DNA of 64,000 bases, taken from positions 49,665,563 to 49,729,562 of the forward strand of contig NC_059080.1 in assembly GCF_020497125.1 (NCBI RefSeq), given 5' to 3'. The position numbers and the translations under genes are program-made. Origin of the DNA: Mauremys mutica (taxonomy: Eukaryota > Chordata > Testudines > Geoemydidae). A model generated the notes under the pieces. It searched no databases. It had not been told where the DNA came from and saw nothing but the letters and a program-made list of their open reading frames with translations. This document shows, piece after piece, positions 61,914 to 64,000 of the stretch (the stretch's first letter is position 1; every line of letters begins with the position of its first letter).

Positions 61914-64000
61914 AATGAGCAAAATGAGATGATTTTCCTCTTCCCTCAAAGATGAGGCTCTCTGGTGGCATGAGAAGGAATGCTGAGATCCAAGGACTAG
62001 AGTCAGTCAGGAGGAAAATTGGGTTTCTGAATTAAACCTGTTATTTGCCATCATAGCTGTTCTTAGAGAGACGATCGCACCCAGGGATGATTGCACCCTG
62101 GACAGTAGCTCAACCTCCAGAAAGCAGTGACCTTGGGCCCAGTTGCCCTGCCCCCCTCATGCAGGGCTCTCTGGGACAAGAGATACTTTCCCTCAACTCT
62201 TCCCAGCATCTGAGGGACCATCAGGGGAGGTCAGTGCCAGAGCAGAAGGAGCAAATGCTGAGGTATCATTGATACTTCTCTCCCCTCAGTTGCTGAAACA
62301 GAGAGTGCTGCATTTCTCTGCCTTGGGCAACACAGAGAGGTGACCTGAGAGAACCGAGCCTCTACTCTTTTTCCCTTCAGCCAGGCAAAGAAGGATCCCA
62401 AGCTATGCCCCCACCCCATGCAAAACTGGGGTCCTGAGCCTGTTCAGCACCTGCACCCACCTTCGTGCTCCTGGTCAGCAGAGGCAGGACTTTGATGCCC
62501 CTTTAGCTGGAGTTAAAAGCCACTTGGGGCGAACAGGCTGGAGTGGAGATGCTCAGTGTCAACGATACCTGATGTTTGGTATTGGATGAGACCAGGGACT
62601 CTGCCACTTTGTGCAGGACAGAAGAAGACTTTGGGAAGTAGGTCTTTGGAATAGATATGCCTCTGAGCATTGCCACTGAATGCTCTGTATTAGACTTAGT
62701 CGCTCAGGCCTGGAGAGTCTTCCTGTTCAGCAGGGGTTTGAAACAACTTTCTGATCTTCACGGGTTCAGAGATGAGGCAGATGGGCCACCTCTCTGACTT
62801 GTGACCTTCTGTCAGGCACCAGACACTGAATGTGGGCTCTGAAACAGGCATCATGCTGAAGCATGAAGCACAAGACCTGAAGCCAGCTTAGCGATGTCTG
62901 CGAGGCCATCTGTTAGGGAGCTGACTGCAGCCAGGGAGGACACTTATGAAGAAAAGCTGGCTGAACAAGACTGACATTGGGAAACGGGAACTAATGAATG
63001 TGCCTCCAAGTCAGCAGGGCCCCAGACAACATAGGCAATGGGCAAGCCTAGAGTTGACCATAATAGCTGAGAATTTTAAACACAGCTTGGCCTTGTCTAC
63101 ACTAGATGCAAAGTAGTATTTAAAATAGTGTTTGCTAACATGTTTCAAAACATAATCAACTTTCCCAGTCTAGATGTGACCACCAGTGGAAGCAGGGAGA
63201 ATACAAAACATGCTCTAAGCACCTTCAGTTGTCAGCAGGAACTGATGAGCGGTTTGTGCTGGGCTCCTTATTTACACCTTTGCATGACAGGCACGGTGGT
63301 GGCAAGTGCTCTCAGTGGACCTTGCTTTGCTTTCTAGAAGCTCCTGTGGTCTGGGGAATGTGCTTATCCTGAATGTGGGAGTCCACATGGGCAGTTCGTC
63401 ACAGAGAGTCAGTTGTCTTCCTCCAGGAGAAAATGTGAATTAGCCCTAACATGGAAATACCCATTTATGCTCGGATAGCATGACTTACTCAGCTCAACCT
63501 AGTGATTAGCTTAACCTTGAGAAGGCAGGTGACAGCACCAAAGAAACATTCCCTTAAAAAATTCATGGTATTAAAACAGCTGACAAAGGAGAGTAACACG
63601 AGGAGTTTCTTTTTACAGAAGGAAGAGGAAGTGATTTTTTCCACTGGAAAAGTGTTGCAATTTCATCTTGTGTCCTTGATACGTCAAACCAGCGTGAGCA
63701 GCCTGCATTGCTACACCAATGGTCTGATCAGCTGTGGCTCAAAGCAAACCACACAGTATGAAACATCGGAAATAGTTTTTCTTCACAAGTCTGTAGCATT
63801 CTTACCCTCCCTCATGTAGGGACACAGACAAGTATTTTTAGAATTATATGGGAGGGCAACATCTTTCTTAATAAGAAGTGAAATGTTCACCTTTCACATT
63901 AATTCCAGTTGTGAAAGCACCAATATAATCAGGTCTGGATGAACAGCTCAATATACAGTTACAAATTACTCAGATGTGGCAAGATGTTTTCATTCATTTT
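61914..64000. other. No gene confirmed at the right edge
   Basis: A terminus-like ggccttgtctacactaga (63089) resembles the Harbinger-type ends, with a loosely inverted tctagatgtgacca near 63170; this may be a short relic. The - strand of 62460-63060 has composition like DIRS Gag but no clear match. The + strand frame 63502-63819 has no recognised family. Confidence 0.4.

Noticed and set aside
63502..63819. A 105-codon + strand frame near the right edge
   Set aside because: No recognisable motif, splice context or homologue; left unannotated as a gene.
1..64000. CRISPR array, operons or bacterial-type ribosome binding sites
   Set aside because: None present; the window is eukaryotic with spliced genes and retroelements.

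Overview
This window looks like vertebrate nuclear DNA, most likely from a turtle. Coding DNA is sparse and split by spliced introns. The repeat content is CR1 LINEs, Penelope-like elements (PLEs) with GIY-YIG endonuclease, a DIRS-like element, tRNA-derived SINEs with CR1-type tails, MIR-like relics and many non-autonomous hAT and Harbinger-type DNA transposons. No bacterial, organellar or viral gene organisation is present. The turtle call is inferred from recognised repeat families, not from a search.

Two host genes can be supported. On the + strand, three coding exons between 19493 and 22400 make a complete 514-residue sialidase of the NEU3/NEU4 group, closest by eye to NEU4. On the - strand, four exons between 45575 and 32029 make a complete 204-residue TM4SF19-like tetraspan protein of the L6 family. 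The genes converge, with about 9.6 kb between their stop codons. The third TM4SF19 intron (33188-43184 on the + strand) is about 10 kb and holds a PLE, several hAT elements and CR1 pieces. I see no functional link between the two genes.

Layout. 1-900: end of a hAT-like element with a GC-rich 45/51-bp tandem repeat. 1.2-4 kb: CR1, then an LTR-like element carrying a hAT and a Harbinger-type insertion. 4.8-8.1 kb: a SINE and two hAT-type elements, one with a G-rich core. 8.6-15.8 kb: decayed hAT transposase, a PLE ending in a perfect 74-bp foldback, then a LINE interrupted by a pogo/Tigger-like element and a CR1. 16.7-19.4 kb: a solo LTR with target duplication and a related copy next to the sialidase gene. 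19.5-22.4 kb: sialidase. 23.9-28.9 kb: CR1 pieces, hAT and microsatellites. 31.2-45.6 kb: hAT, TM4SF19 and intronic elements. 46-51.6 kb: a second Harbinger-type copy, hAT copies, MIR and SINE. 54.5-59.9 kb: a DIRS-like element with a hAT-like insertion. 60.1-61.9 kb: a hAT-like element containing a third Harbinger-type copy and another hAT. 62-64 kb: nothing firmly recognised.

The most unusual signals are three palindromic Harbinger-type copies whose hairpin arms differ between copies yet stay self-complementary, two PLE foldbacks, repeated nesting with exact target-site duplications, and a NEU4-like gene beside TM4SF19, two genes that I recall on different chromosomes in human.
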